Shown one piece after another: positions 34,901-43,497 of a stretch of 64,000 bases of DNA; positions within the stretch are counted from its first letter, which is position 1; each line of letters opens with the position of its first letter. Made by a program: the position numbers and the translations under genes. Below the pieces are notes generated by a model. The model did not search any database and was not told where the DNA came from. It saw only the letters and a list, made by a program, of their open reading frames with translations. Source of the DNA: Chlorobiota bacterium (GTDB lineage Bacteria; Bacteroidota; Ignavibacteria; OLB7). Location of the stretch: contig JADJXR010000001.1 in assembly GCA_016710285.1 (NCBI GenBank), positions 1,178,001 through 1,242,000 of the forward strand, read 5' to 3'.

Positions 34901-37738
34901 CGCGGCATTGTTCCGTTGGAAACGTTGGGCGACACCAATGGCCAGCAATGGCAAGATATCAGCTTCACCGTGCTGACCGACGAAGGGGAGAAGGAAGCCA
35001 CGAAGTTCTACATCAACGGCATTGCCCCAACCCGCACAATCCGAACCTCCAGCGGATACGAGATCACGGGAACATTGCAGCACCGCGTGAAAGTGGTGGA
35101 CACGGCCACCGGTGCATGGAAATGGAAACGATTTTCCGAGATCACCTCGGGCGATATCCTCCCCCTTTCGATGAACACGACCGTGGGGAAACCGCAACCG
35201 GTCCGGCTGCCACTGCTGAGCGATCTCCATTGGAATTGCAGCCACACCATGACGGTTCCCGAAACGATGACACCAGAACTTGCGGAGTTAGTGGGGTACT
35301 TCATGGGGGACGGCTCGCTCCACAGCAAAGGCTTGCGGTTCTGCGTTACGAAGGAGGACACCGACGTTGCTCATCGTCTTATTGAACTGGTTTCCACACT
35401 CTTCAACCTTGAGTGCTATGTGGACCCACGGCAAGGCTACCTTGAGGTTGGGGTGAACTCGGTGCAGCTTACCCATTGGTGGCAGGCCAGCGGTTTCAAC
35501 AAACTTCAACCAACGGCTAACCACTCGGGTAAAGGATGGACACCACGGATCCCCAACGCCGTGCTTTATACCAACGACCCTGTCTGTTATGGGGCATTCC
35601 TGCGTGGGTTGTTCGAGGCCGATGGAACGGTAACGAACGGCGTTCCCCACTGGAGCAGTGTTCGCAAATCGTTCTCAACGCAGGTGAAATCGTTGCTGCT
35701 TGCATTGGGCATTCCAACAACAACAAAACTAGACCAATCACAATGGGGGAGTTCCACACTCTACGTGGTTCGATTGCTCAATCAATCCTACAACTCTGTT
35801 TTCCAAGAACAGATCGGCTTCATCGGGGCGCGCAAACGGAATGCTGTGCGCGTGGTGGAGACTGTGCAGTCGGCACGGCATGATTATATCTATGCCGAGC
35901 AAGGGGTGATTGATCTGGCATTGGCGCAACCATCAGAGCGGAACGCGGTGATGCTGGCGGTGAAACGCCACGGAGCCATTACCCGCACCAGCTTAGAACG
36001 GGTGTACAAGCAAACTGGTAACACCGAAGTAGCAAAGGCACTGGACTACTACTACGACGTGGTCGAAGCAAATGAAGATGGTGGCGAGCAACTCACCTAC
36101 GACATCTCTGTTCCTGAGAACGTCACTTACGTTGCCAATGGATTCATCAGCCATAACACCATTGCCTTAATCATGGATTGCGACACCACCGGCATCGAGC
36201 CGGACTTCGCAATGGTGAAGTTCAAGAAGCTGGCCGGTGGGGGATACTTCAAGATCGTCAACAGCTCGGTCCCGGCGGCGTTGCGGGCGTTGGGGTATTC
36301 CGAGGCGGAGATTGTGGAGATTGAACGCTACATCAAAGGCCACGGCACGCTAAGTGGATGCCCGCACATCAACAAGCAAAGCCTGAAAGAACACGGGTTC
36401 AGCGATGAAAAAATCCAGGCAATCGAGAACCAATTGGACAGCGTTTTCGACGTGAAGTTCGCGTTCAACAAATGGACCCTTGGCGAGGAGTTCCTTCGTG
36501 GAATTGGCTTTGCCCAAGCCGAGCTTGACGACCCATCGCTGAACATCCTTGCGCGGCTTGGATTCACCAGCCAGCAGATTGAGGATGCCAACAAGTTCAT
36601 CTGCGGGACCATGACCATTGAAGGCGCGCCGGGGCTGAACGCCGAGCATCTTCCGGTGTTCGACTGCGCCAACAAGTGCGGCAAGTATGGCCAGCGGTAC
36701 ATCCAACACATGGGCCACGTGAAGATGATGGCCGCTGCGCAGCCATTTATCAGCGGCGCAATCAGCAAAACCATCAATATGCCGAACCACGCCACCATTG
36801 ATGAAGTGGCCCACGTGTATATGGAGTCGTGGAAGCTGATGCTGAAGGCGATCGCGCTCTACCGCGACGGCAGCAAGCTCTCGCAACCGCTGAACTCCAC
36901 CGCCGACACCGACCTTGTTGAGGAGGTCACCCTGCGCGATCTGCAAGTTGAGCCATCGCAGATGATTGGCGAGGAGAACACGTGGGACGAGAACGTTGGC
37001 GCGGCGCAGGTCCACGAGCGGATTGTGGAGAAGGTCTATCACCGTGCCGACCGCCGGCGGCTTCCGAAACGTCGCCACGGATTTGTGCGCGAAGCAACCG
37101 TTGGCGGCCACAAAGTCTTTATCCGAACCGGGGAGTACGAGGACGGCACGCTTGGCGAAATCTTCATTGATATGTACAAAGAAGGTGCCAGCTTCAAGGG
37201 GTTGCTGAATTGCTTCGCGGTGCTGGCCAGCAAGGCGTTGCAGTACGGAATGCCGCTGGAGAAGATGGTGGATACGTTCACCTTCACCCGGTTCGAGCCG
37301 TCGGGCCCGGTGTTTGGGCACGAGGCAATCAAATCTTCCACCTCCATCATTGACTACGTCTTCCGGGCGTTGGGATATGAGTATCTGGGCCGCGAAGATT
37401 TCATCCACGTGAAGGCGATTGATGAGACCGCAAGCACCGAAGCAAAAGCCGGAACCAACGGAACAAAAGCGAACGGCAATGGAAATGGGAACGGGCATGG
37501 GAACGGCCCCAAGCTCTCGCCCGGGCAATCGCTCTATGCCCGCCAAGTTCGGGCGATTGATACGCCAACCGTCGCGCCGCCAGTAAAGCCAATGGGGGAA
37601 AGCCAGAAGAAAGTGCAGACCGCAAAAGCACAAGGCTACACCGGCGAACAATGCGGCAACTGCGGCTCGATGCGGGTCCGCCAAAACGGGACCTGCCACG
37701 TCTGTGAGGATTGCGGGACAACCAGCGGCTGCTCGTAA
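31934..37738 (+). CDS. nrdJ: Class II (adenosylcobalamin-dependent) ribonucleoside-diphosphate reductase with two inteins
   Basis: 1934-aa precursor from the ATG at 31934 (AAAGGAG nine bases upstream); the open frame extending to 31700 is not coding. After removal of two inteins the spliced enzyme would be 1182 aa, normal for large class II reductases. It makes deoxyribonucleotides using a cobalamin radical and needs no oxygen. Features: the extein block CFIQSVSDDLVNEGGIFDL, FKYGSGTGSNFSAIR, NPCSEYMFLDDTACNLASIN (cysteine at precursor residue 777), APTG...TIALIMDCDTTGIEPDF across the second splice, LAGGGYFKIVNSSVP, a late Gly/Asn linker and a C-terminal zinc-ribbon CGNCGSMRV...CHVCEDCG. Enzyme identity is certain. 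Confidence 0.97.
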   Translation: MKIIRRFTQAGQNVYDLFEYTLRSSVLRNPDGSVVFEMHDIEVPKGWSQVATDIMAQKYFRKAGVPQLDAEGNPQTDESGNPVAGGERSAKQVVHRLAGCWTQWGKDHGYFDTEEDAQAFYDENAYILLAQMAAPNSPQWFNTGLNYAYGITGPSQGHYYVDPVTGKLTKSKDAYTHPQPHACARGNTRLFTSAGVLTIREIVENHRTDITVFDGNRLVPIYAVKNNGVRPVWRATLRNGNFIEFTDDHQIWSADRPTKEGGAFDWKPLREILGWQVQQAAMPIAEQKEEENEVLAVVAGEQSLNSTAIELRHILRNAEIEFSDDAFSNNNDDFVQEYELDTTSYTAKIPEKIFQGTLEEKRLFLRSLFQASGSVQIHEGKNSGDVVLSTISEELAHGVQILLLSVGIYSNASVGFDAQEGRKPVYQISISYFSERMKYEQLIGFISSDKQQKLRTLNATIFGEQKNSLSEELVTSIEYLGEEEVFDIQTESARFAANGVVVHNCFIQSVSDDLVNEGGIFDLITREARIFKYGSGTGSNFSAIRAEGEPLSGGGVSSGLMSFLKVADRAAGAVKSGGTTRRAAKMVILNADHPDIETFIDWKMQEEQKVADLVAGSKVNSLFLNEIMQVAARDGSDFTEPGTELHDLVQRALNRGIPMSQIMRALALVGQGHTNADVRTYNTHYEGEAYITVSGQNSNNSVRVTNSFMDAVEQDGTWDLVRRTDGKTVRSIGARQLWQKINYAAWSCADPGLQFHTTVNEWHTSPKDGEINGSNPCSEYMFLDDTACNLASINLAKFYDAEARVFDVEGYKHACRILTIVLEVSVLMAQFPSKTIAQKSYDFRTLGLGYANIGTVLMTAGIPYDSEEGRAWAGALSAIMTGEAYAASAEMAGQLGPFPNYKRNEKDMLRVIRNHRRAAYNAPEYEYEGLTIKPMGINHSLCPTNLSDAAKETWDRALALGEQHGYRNAQVSVIAPTGCLVGGSLVTTSRGIVPLETLGDTNGQQWQDISFTVLTDEGEKEATKFYINGIAPTRTIRTSSGYEITGTLQHRVKVVDTATGAWKWKRFSEITSGDILPLSMNTTVGKPQPVRLPLLSDLHWNCSHTMTVPETMTPELAELVGYFMGDGSLHSKGLRFCVTKEDTDVAHRLIELVSTLFNLECYVDPRQGYLEVGVNSVQLTHWWQASGFNKLQPTANHSGKGWTPRIPNAVLYTNDPVCYGAFLRGLFEADGTVTNGVPHWSSVRKSFSTQVKSLLLALGIPTTTKLDQSQWGSSTLYVVRLLNQSYNSVFQEQIGFIGARKRNAVRVVETVQSARHDYIYAEQGVIDLALAQPSERNAVMLAVKRHGAITRTSLERVYKQTGNTEVAKALDYYYDVVEANEDGGEQLTYDISVPENVTYVANGFISHNTIALIMDCDTTGIEPDFAMVKFKKLAGGGYFKIVNSSVPAALRALGYSEAEIVEIERYIKGHGTLSGCPHINKQSLKEHGFSDEKIQAIENQLDSVFDVKFAFNKWTLGEEFLRGIGFAQAELDDPSLNILARLGFTSQQIEDANKFICGTMTIEGAPGLNAEHLPVFDCANKCGKYGQRYIQHMGHVKMMAAAQPFISGAISKTINMPNHATIDEVAHVYMESWKLMLKAIALYRDGSKLSQPLNSTADTDLVEEVTLRDLQVEPSQMIGEENTWDENVGAAQVHERIVEKVYHRADRRRLPKRRHGFVREATVGGHKVFIRTGEYEDGTLGEIFIDMYKEGASFKGLLNCFAVLASKALQYGMPLEKMVDTFTFTRFEPSGPVFGHEAIKSSTSIIDYVFRALGYEYLGREDFIHVKAIDETASTEAKAGTNGTKANGNGNGNGHGNGPKLSPGQSLYARQVRAIDTPTVAPPVKPMGESQKKVQTAKAQGYTGEQCGNCGSMRVRQNGTCHVCEDCGTTSGCS
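32480..33445 (+). other. Intein 1 in ribonucleotide reductase, endonuclease core degenerate
   Basis: Residues 183-504 of the precursor, 322 aa. It starts CARGNTRLFT and ends GVVVHN, followed by Cys+1 of the extein (CFIQSV), the canonical Cys...His-Asn/Cys splice junctions. A block B match FTDDHQIWS lies near 238. In the middle, FLRSLFQASGSVQ is the only LAGLIDADG-like helix I see, with the catalytic Asp replaced by Ser (ASGS instead of ADGS), so the homing endonuclease is probably dead while splicing residues remain intact. Confidence 0.9.
34868..36157 (+). other. Intein 2 in ribonucleotide reductase, LAGLIDADG endonuclease intact
   Basis: Residues 979-1408 of the precursor, 430 aa. It splits APTG/TIALIMD in the conserved active-site region: it starts CLVGGSLVTTSRG and ends VANGFISHN, with Thr as the +1 residue. 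Block B is GTLQHRVKV. Two LAGLIDADG helices are present, LAELVGYFMGDGS and GAFLRGLFEADGTV, each with its catalytic Asp. Both splicing and homing activity therefore look plausible. The Thr+1 nucleophile differs from the Cys+1 of intein 1. Confidence 0.92.
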
Positions 37739-37762
37739 TCGCGCACGAAAAAACCATCAAAC

Positions 37763-37796
37763 AAAAAGGGGCATGAATTCTATCATGCCCCTTTTT
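37763..37796. terminator. Bidirectional terminator
   Basis: A perfect 14-base stem AAAAAGGGGCATGA/TCATGCCCCTTTTT (37763-37776 with 37783-37796) with a six-base loop lies between the convergent reductase and peptidase genes. The terminal A/T runs act as the U-tract on either strand. Confidence 0.88.
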
Positions 37797-37859
37797 CTAT
37801 TCTCACTTTTTCTATTCTCAGCCGATTGGAATCCCCTTCCCCGTTTGGCGGTTCGGGCA

Positions 37860-39554
37860 TCACATCCCAACCTGCGCGGCGGCATACTCCATCAGCTCCT
37901 TCATCAACTCAGGATCGAACGGCGAGCGCAATCCCGCACTGCTGACGATATCCAGCAGCCCCATTGTTCCGCCAACGCGGCACAGCTGCAGATAGGTCTG
38001 CATGGCGCGGTCGTGGTCCTGCTCGGCCATGATCGCAAGCTGCATCGCGGCGGTCTCGGCAATGGCGTAGTCAATGTAGTAGAACGGGGAGCGGAAGATG
38101 TGGGGAAGCTGATACCACGAGGTTCCCAGATGCTCCTCAAGGCCAGAGTAATCAAGGTCGGAATCGTACAGCGTGCCGATGCGTGCCCAGGCATCTTCAC
38201 GTTCGGCTGGGGTCGCCGTTGGATTCTCATACACCCAATGTTGGAACTCATCTACCTGCGCCCGGTAGCACATCGCCCCAACAACTTTCCGCCAACGCCC
38301 AAGCCGGAACCGGCGGGCATTTTCCGGGGTGAAGAACTCATCAATAAACGGCAAGGTTAGGAACTCCAGCCCAAGCGAATGAATCTCGCACGCATCGGCC
38401 GTGGGGGAGTGGAGCAGCACGTTCTGGATGGATCCGCTTTCCCAATGCTGGATTGCGTGGCCCATCTCATGGATAAGGGTCCGAACATCATCGGCGTTGC
38501 CGGTGGAGTTGCAGAAAATTGCGGGGCGGCCCTCGTCGCTGAACCACGTGCAGAACGCGCCGGCGCGCTTGCCGTGGCGGTGCTCAAGGTCAATCAACCC
38601 CTCGGCCCGCATCCGGCGAAGGTGGTCGGCAAGGTGGGTGGAGATGCGGTCGAACATCCGTTCGGCACTCTCAAGCTGGGTTTCCACGGGCACGGATCCC
38701 GGGGGAATGGTTAGCTCGGGATCGTACGGTGCATCCCACGGGCGCATCCGTTCCGCGCCCATTCGTGCGGCGTGTTTGGCAGCAAGCCGGCGGCGAAGCG
38801 GCACGGCATGCGTGCGGATACTTTCGCGAAACGTTGCCGCTTCGGCTGGGCCGTAATCGGTGCGGCCCATGCCGGAATAACCAAGCGGGACAAAGTTCGG
38901 ATGCCCCAAATTCAGCCCCATCTGGTGGCGGAGTTCAACAAGCTCGGCAAAAATCTGGCGGAGCGTTTGGCGGTTGTTTCCCACCCAACCACGAATTGCC
39001 AGCCACGCCTGTTTGCGAAGCTCGGGGTCGGGGGAATCCATAAACGAGCCAAGCTCCTTCAGCGACATGGCCTTGCCGTTGAACTCCACTTCGGCAACGG
39101 CCATCAGCATGCTGTACTGGTTGGCGACCTGGCCTTCCTTCAGCCGCAGCGTGGTGTTGATGGGGTCCAGCGGCTCCATGGTGTTTCGCAGCACAGGGAT
39201 CATGTGGCCGCCAAGCTGTTCGGCAACGGCATCGGCGTGCCGGCTTTCCAGAAAGGCCTGCATAAACTGGTGGCGACCCTCGGTAACTACCGGCGCAACT
39301 TCTTCGCGGAAGTATCGCTCGCGTTCTTTCAACGCCGTGTCGGCCATATTCCCGGCAAACCGGAAGTTGATGCGGCTTGACTCCCCGCCCACATAGCCAG
39401 CCAACGCATTCCACTGGTGAAACAGCTGGGTCCATTGGTCGGGAAGCTCGGCCGATTCCGCCGGTGCAAGCTGCGCAAGCAGTGTTTGATACTCTGCCCG
39501 GGCAAAATCGGCAGTGACAGAATCGGGGCGGTTTGGATAGAAGCGGTAGTTCAT
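37860..39554 (-). CDS. M3-family oligoendopeptidase (PepF-like), downstream copy
   Basis: 564 aa from the ATG at 39554; the frame runs to 39614, but this ATG matches the start of the neighbouring paralogue. Zinc motif H362-E363-x2-H366 in LIHEMGHAIQ, with the third ligand E390 in ACEIHSLGLEF, typical of M3 peptidases, and the substrate-contact region SPFYYIDYAIAET near 490. It should degrade short peptides in the cytoplasm. No signal peptide. The gene aligns with the upstream paralogue without gaps from residue 1 to at least 370, so this is a tandem duplication that has since diverged substantially. Confidence 0.93.
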   Translation of the reverse strand: MNYRFYPNRPDSVTADFARAEYQTLLAQLAPAESAELPDQWTQLFHQWNALAGYVGGESSRINFRFAGNMADTALKERERYFREEVAPVVTEGRHQFMQAFLESRHADAVAEQLGGHMIPVLRNTMEPLDPINTTLRLKEGQVANQYSMLMAVAEVEFNGKAMSLKELGSFMDSPDPELRKQAWLAIRGWVGNNRQTLRQIFAELVELRHQMGLNLGHPNFVPLGYSGMGRTDYGPAEAATFRESIRTHAVPLRRRLAAKHAARMGAERMRPWDAPYDPELTIPPGSVPVETQLESAERMFDRISTHLADHLRRMRAEGLIDLEHRHGKRAGAFCTWFSDEGRPAIFCNSTGNADDVRTLIHEMGHAIQHWESGSIQNVLLHSPTADACEIHSLGLEFLTLPFIDEFFTPENARRFRLGRWRKVVGAMCYRAQVDEFQHWVYENPTATPAEREDAWARIGTLYDSDLDYSGLEEHLGTSWYQLPHIFRSPFYYIDYAIAETAAMQLAIMAEQDHDRAMQTYLQLCRVGGTMGLLDIVSSAGLRSPFDPELMKELMEYAAAQVGM

Positions 39555-39619
39555 GGTAGGAATTGGGAAAACGATCACGAAAGTATCAGCATTGGGCAGA
39601 AGGGCAACAGCCAATCGCG

Positions 39620-39649
39620 TAAGGAGTACGGTTTTTACCGTACTCCTTA
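39620..39649. terminator. Hairpin between the tandem peptidases
   Basis: A 13-base stem with a four-base loop (TAAGGAGTACGGT at 39620-39632 with its complement at 39637-39649), 14 bases after the upstream peptidase stop on the minus strand. It suggests the two peptidases are separate transcripts. Confidence 0.6.
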
Positions 39650-39662
39650 GCGATCATTCTTC

Positions 39663-41381
39663 TTACCCCTCCGCCTCCGCCATCTCCTCAATTCCAAGCT
39701 CTTGCGCTGCGTGGGCCATAAGGTCACGCATTACTTCGGCATCGAATGGGGAGCGCAGGCCAACGCTGCGGAAGATATTCAAGACGCTTTTGGTTCCGCC
39801 AATGCGGCACAACTCCAAATAGCTCTCCATCGCTTTTTGGTGGTCGTCGGCATCAATCAGCGCAAGCTGCATCGCTCCGGTTTCGGCAATGGCGTAGTCA
39901 ATGTAGTAGAAGGGCGACCCGAAGATATGGCCCTGGGCATACCAGCGTGCGTACTTGTATTCCTCCAGGCCGGTGTAATCAATGCCGGTCAAGTAGGTGT
40001 CCCAGATTCGGCTCCATGCGGCATCGCGCTCGTCAGGGGTTGCGGTTGGATTTTCATAAACCCAATGCTGGAACTCATCCACGATGCAGATATAGCAGAT
40101 GATCTCCACAGCAGCCTTCCAGCGGTTGCGGCGGAATTTTTCGGCTTCCTCCGAAGTGAAGAATTCATCCATGTGGCGCATGCTCAGATACTCCATTCCC
40201 ATGGAGTGAATTTCGCAGGCATCGCTGGTTGGCCATTGCAAATCAACTGCCTCAATCGCTTGGCTTTCCCAGCCCTGGAAGGCGTGGCCCATCTCGTGCA
40301 TCAAGGTTCCAACGTCCCCTTCTTCGCCGGTGGAGTTGCAAAGGATTGCCACGCGCCCTTCGTCGCTGAAGGAGGTGCAGTAGGCCCCGGCGCGTTTCCC
40401 TTTGCGGTTCTCAAGGTCAATCAATCCTTCGGCACGCATCCGCACAAAGTGGCCAACAAGTTCGGGCGATAGCTTCGTGAACAACCGTTCGGCGCGGTCA
40501 AGCTGCTCGGCCACCGGAGCAATCCCCGCCGGAAGCGTGGTGGCCGGATCGAACTCAACATTCCAGGGCTTCAAGGTCGTTTCCCCAAGCTGCGCGGCTT
40601 GGCGATCGTAGATTTTTTTCTGGAGCGGGACCACAAACTGGCGAACGTTCTGGCGGAACGCAGCGGCTTCGGCGGGTCCGTAATCGGTGCGCCCCATTCC
40701 CAAATATCCAAGGGGAACAAAGTTCGTGTGTCCCAGGTTGGTCCCCATCTGGTGCCGAATCTGAACCATCTGGTCAAAGATCGGCGCAATCGAATCGCGA
40801 TGCTGAAGGAACCAGGAGCGATGGGCAAGAAATGCCGAGCGCCGTGTTTCGAGGCTGGCGGATTTCATCAGGCTGCGCGCTGCCGGAAGGGTCATCGTTT
40901 TTCCTTCCACCGTCACCTCGCCGCCGGCCACAATCTTGTCATACTGCGTCACCAAGTCCCCATCCTTCACCCGCAAATCGCTGTTGATTGGGGCAAGCGG
41001 CTCCACTGCGGTTTTCAGAACGTCAACAAGGTGGTTCCCGTAGCGTTCGCCAACGGCATCGCGCCAGCGGCTGTTCAGCAGCGCGGCCAACAATTCGGAG
41101 TTCGCGTTCTCGGCCACCGGACGAATTTCTTCGCGGTAGTAGCGGTAGGATTCCTCGCGTTCTGGATCGTTCATGTCCTTCGATTGCGCGTGGCTGCGGC
41201 GGCTGCCTTCGCTGTCGCTGAAGGATTTCAGCGCGTTCCAGTCGGCATATAATTCCAGCCAGGCAGCTGCCGTTTCGGCTGATTCTGCGGCTTCGATTCG
41301 GGCGGTTAGCGCGGCGTACTGCTCCCGAATAAATTCGGCGGTGACGTTCGCTGGGCGGTTGGGGAAATGTTTGAAGTTCAT
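39663..41381 (-). CDS. M3-family oligoendopeptidase (PepF-like), upstream copy
   Basis: 572 aa. Zinc motif LMHEMGHAFQ (H362-E363-x2-H366) with E390 in ACEIHSMGMEY, in the same register as the downstream copy. SPFYYIDYAIAETGAMQLA is shared almost exactly. It differs in the central segment and has a longer acidic C-terminus (EEMAEAEG). Both copies keep all zinc ligands, so both should be active; different substrate preference is the natural reason to keep two. The ATG at 41381 has no obvious ribosome-binding site. It lies upstream of the other copy in the same direction with a hairpin between. Confidence 0.93.
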   Translation of the reverse strand: MNFKHFPNRPANVTAEFIREQYAALTARIEAAESAETAAAWLELYADWNALKSFSDSEGSRRSHAQSKDMNDPEREESYRYYREEIRPVAENANSELLAALLNSRWRDAVGERYGNHLVDVLKTAVEPLAPINSDLRVKDGDLVTQYDKIVAGGEVTVEGKTMTLPAARSLMKSASLETRRSAFLAHRSWFLQHRDSIAPIFDQMVQIRHQMGTNLGHTNFVPLGYLGMGRTDYGPAEAAAFRQNVRQFVVPLQKKIYDRQAAQLGETTLKPWNVEFDPATTLPAGIAPVAEQLDRAERLFTKLSPELVGHFVRMRAEGLIDLENRKGKRAGAYCTSFSDEGRVAILCNSTGEEGDVGTLMHEMGHAFQGWESQAIEAVDLQWPTSDACEIHSMGMEYLSMRHMDEFFTSEEAEKFRRNRWKAAVEIICYICIVDEFQHWVYENPTATPDERDAAWSRIWDTYLTGIDYTGLEEYKYARWYAQGHIFGSPFYYIDYAIAETGAMQLALIDADDHQKAMESYLELCRIGGTKSVLNIFRSVGLRSPFDAEVMRDLMAHAAQELGIEEMAEAEG

Positions 41382-41683
41382 GCGGTTTTTCTATTGCGTT
41401 GTTGTTGTGTTCAAAGCTACGGTAGCACCTGCCGCGCCGATTCCGCAACCCGGCAGGAACGGAATCCGCATGGCGCGGTATCGGTGCCAATCACGAAAGC
41501 ACGGAACGGTGCTGGCCAATGACGGCCAACCCGCCAAAGTATGGTAACACTGTTAGGAAAATTTCAAAAAAAGATTACGCTGGCGGAAGCGGGGGAAGGA
41601 CTCCGTCAATCGGGAGGGTGAAATTACCGTTGCGCGGCGGAAGCACTTGTGGACCTCACCAATCCTCACATCGGGGGCGGGCT
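41382..41683. other. Intergenic region, nothing recognised
   Basis: 302 bases between two co-directional minus-strand genes. I see no gene, repeat or strong hairpin; it presumably holds the promoter of the upstream M3 peptidase. Confidence 0.4.
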
Positions 41684-43375
41684 TCAAGGTTGCTCCTCCA
41701 CTGCGCCAATTGCTGCAAGAAATGTTGAAAGATTATCATCCTTCCCAAGCTCCAATTTCTTGCGGATGCGCTGGCGGTACTTTTCGATGCTGCGCGATTC
41801 GGTGTTCAGAATCTGCGCAATCTCCTTGGTGGAAAGGTTGATTTTAATCAGCGAACAAACCTTCAGCTCCGTTGGCGTTAGCCCGGGATAGCGTGCAGCA
41901 AGTGCTTCCAAATAGCCAGCGTGAACCTGCTGGAACTGCCGCTCGAACCCGCTCCAATGTTCCTCGGACCCGATAGCCTCGCCAAGCTCCTGTTCCACCT
42001 GGCGCAGCAACGCCCCCCCTTTTTCGGAAACAAATTCCCGCAGGTCCACAACGTGCCGCCGCAGCTTCCGCAGCATTTCGTTTTTCTGCGTCAGGTACAT
42101 TGCGGTTGTGGCCAGTTCTTTTTTGCGGAACTCCGCTTCCTGCTCAAGGTGCTTGTTGTTAAGCTGCAGGATTTCCGACTCCTTACGGGCTTGCTCAACC
42201 TGGTATAAGGCTTGCATTTTTTTCACGCGGCGGTCGGTCTCCGCGTTGAAGATAGCCTCCTGCAAAGCCACAACTTCCATCAGGATAGCGGCGGCATCTT
42301 GGTGGTGGTTGGTTTGGATAAGGATAGAGGTCAGGTTTTGCAGGATTTCGTGCAAGTAGGTTTTTGCATCCAATTCACGAGCGGCTTCGGCGGCTTGGGT
42401 TAGATAGGCAATGGCGGCGGCGGCATCATCTTGGCGAGCATGGAACGCCCCCATTGCCTCAAGCGCGATAGCAACCTGCAGCGGCCGCCCAACCTGGCGA
42501 GCAATGTCGAGATAATGGTGGAACATCTCCTTCGCGGCTTCGGCGTTCCCTTGCTTCTCATACACTTTCCCGATGGAGCTTTGTGTGGAAGCCGCCCCCA
42601 TCGTATCCCCCAAACTCTGCTTCAATGCCAAGCTTTTTTGGTAATACTGAAGCGCGCTATCGTAATCCTTGGCGTGGAAACTGGCATTCCCCAAATTGTT
42701 GTAGGTGGTGGCCATTCCTTGCCGGTCGCCTATCTGCTCTTTGATTTGAAGACTACGGTTCAGAAACTCGATCGCCGCATCTATCTGGTGGGTCTCAAGG
42801 TAGTAGGTGGCGATGTTGTGGTACGCTCGGCCTATCCCGCGTTGGTTGCCGAATTCTATGTTGATGGATAAGCTCTTGTTGTAATGCTCCAACGCCTGCT
42901 CGTACTGGCCAAGGATGTTGTAGATCATGCCCAAATTCTGCAGCGTGGTGGCTTGCGATTCCCGATCCCCTAACTCCTCTTTAATCCCTAAACTCTGCTC
43001 CCACGTGGTAATTGCTTGGGGATATTCCCCTCGTTCAAAATGGACGATACCAATGCCGTTTAGGATGCTCCCTTGCATGGCAAGATTACGGGCAAGGCGG
43101 GCAAGTTTTAATGCTTGGTGGTAGCAGGATAATGCTTCGGCATGCTGGCCAAAATCTGCCTGGGCTCCCCCTTTGATAAACAGTGCTCGCGAGTGGTGGC
43201 CATGCTCACGATCGGCACGGGCGCGCTGCTCGGCTTCGTCGGCAAGGGCAAAAGCACGCTGGGGGTTGGAGTAGCGAAGCTCGGCAGCCACCATCAGCAA
43301 CGCAAGCGTGCGGTGTTCTTCCTCACCGGTTTCCAGATACTCCTCTGGCGATTGTGAATGTGGGAGTTCCTGCAT
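41684..43375 (-). CDS. TPR-repeat transcriptional regulator with LuxR-type C-terminal HTH
   Basis: 563 aa. About residues 20-390 are seven or more tetratricopeptide repeats (for example TLQNLGMIYNILGQYEQALEHYN, TTYNNLGNASFHAKDYDSAL). A coiled coil follows (about 395-460, ARKESEILQLNNKHLEQEAE). The last 65 residues are a LuxR/GerE helix-turn-helix: LTPTELKVCSLIKINLSTKEIAQIL and RSIEKYRQRIRKKL. No membrane segment or kinase is seen. Such TPR-HTH proteins are common in Bacteroidota and probably sense a peptide or partner protein. It is divergent from the receiver-cyclase gene, starting 122 bases away, so the two may share control. Confidence 0.88.
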   Translation of the reverse strand: MQELPHSQSPEEYLETGEEEHRTLALLMVAAELRYSNPQRAFALADEAEQRARADREHGHHSRALFIKGGAQADFGQHAEALSCYHQALKLARLARNLAMQGSILNGIGIVHFERGEYPQAITTWEQSLGIKEELGDRESQATTLQNLGMIYNILGQYEQALEHYNKSLSINIEFGNQRGIGRAYHNIATYYLETHQIDAAIEFLNRSLQIKEQIGDRQGMATTYNNLGNASFHAKDYDSALQYYQKSLALKQSLGDTMGAASTQSSIGKVYEKQGNAEAAKEMFHHYLDIARQVGRPLQVAIALEAMGAFHARQDDAAAAIAYLTQAAEAARELDAKTYLHEILQNLTSILIQTNHHQDAAAILMEVVALQEAIFNAETDRRVKKMQALYQVEQARKESEILQLNNKHLEQEAEFRKKELATTAMYLTQKNEMLRKLRRHVVDLREFVSEKGGALLRQVEQELGEAIGSEEHWSGFERQFQQVHAGYLEALAARYPGLTPTELKVCSLIKINLSTKEIAQILNTESRSIEKYRQRIRKKLELGKDDNLSTFLAAIGAVEEQP

Positions 43376-43497
43376 ATCACCCTTATGGCCTGTTCGCGGG
43401 ATAACTGGGCCGCCAATATACGCCGCTGCTATTCGGTTTCCGTCCCAGCAAGTAATTCCGTTTCTTTGCAGCGCATCTTCATTTTTTTATCGCGACT

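Noticed and set aside
36350..37699. Long minus-strand frame (449 codons) antisense to ribonucleotide reductase
   Set aside because: Shadow of a strongly conserved gene; the antisense product has no motif and GC-rich coding DNA often leaves such frames open.
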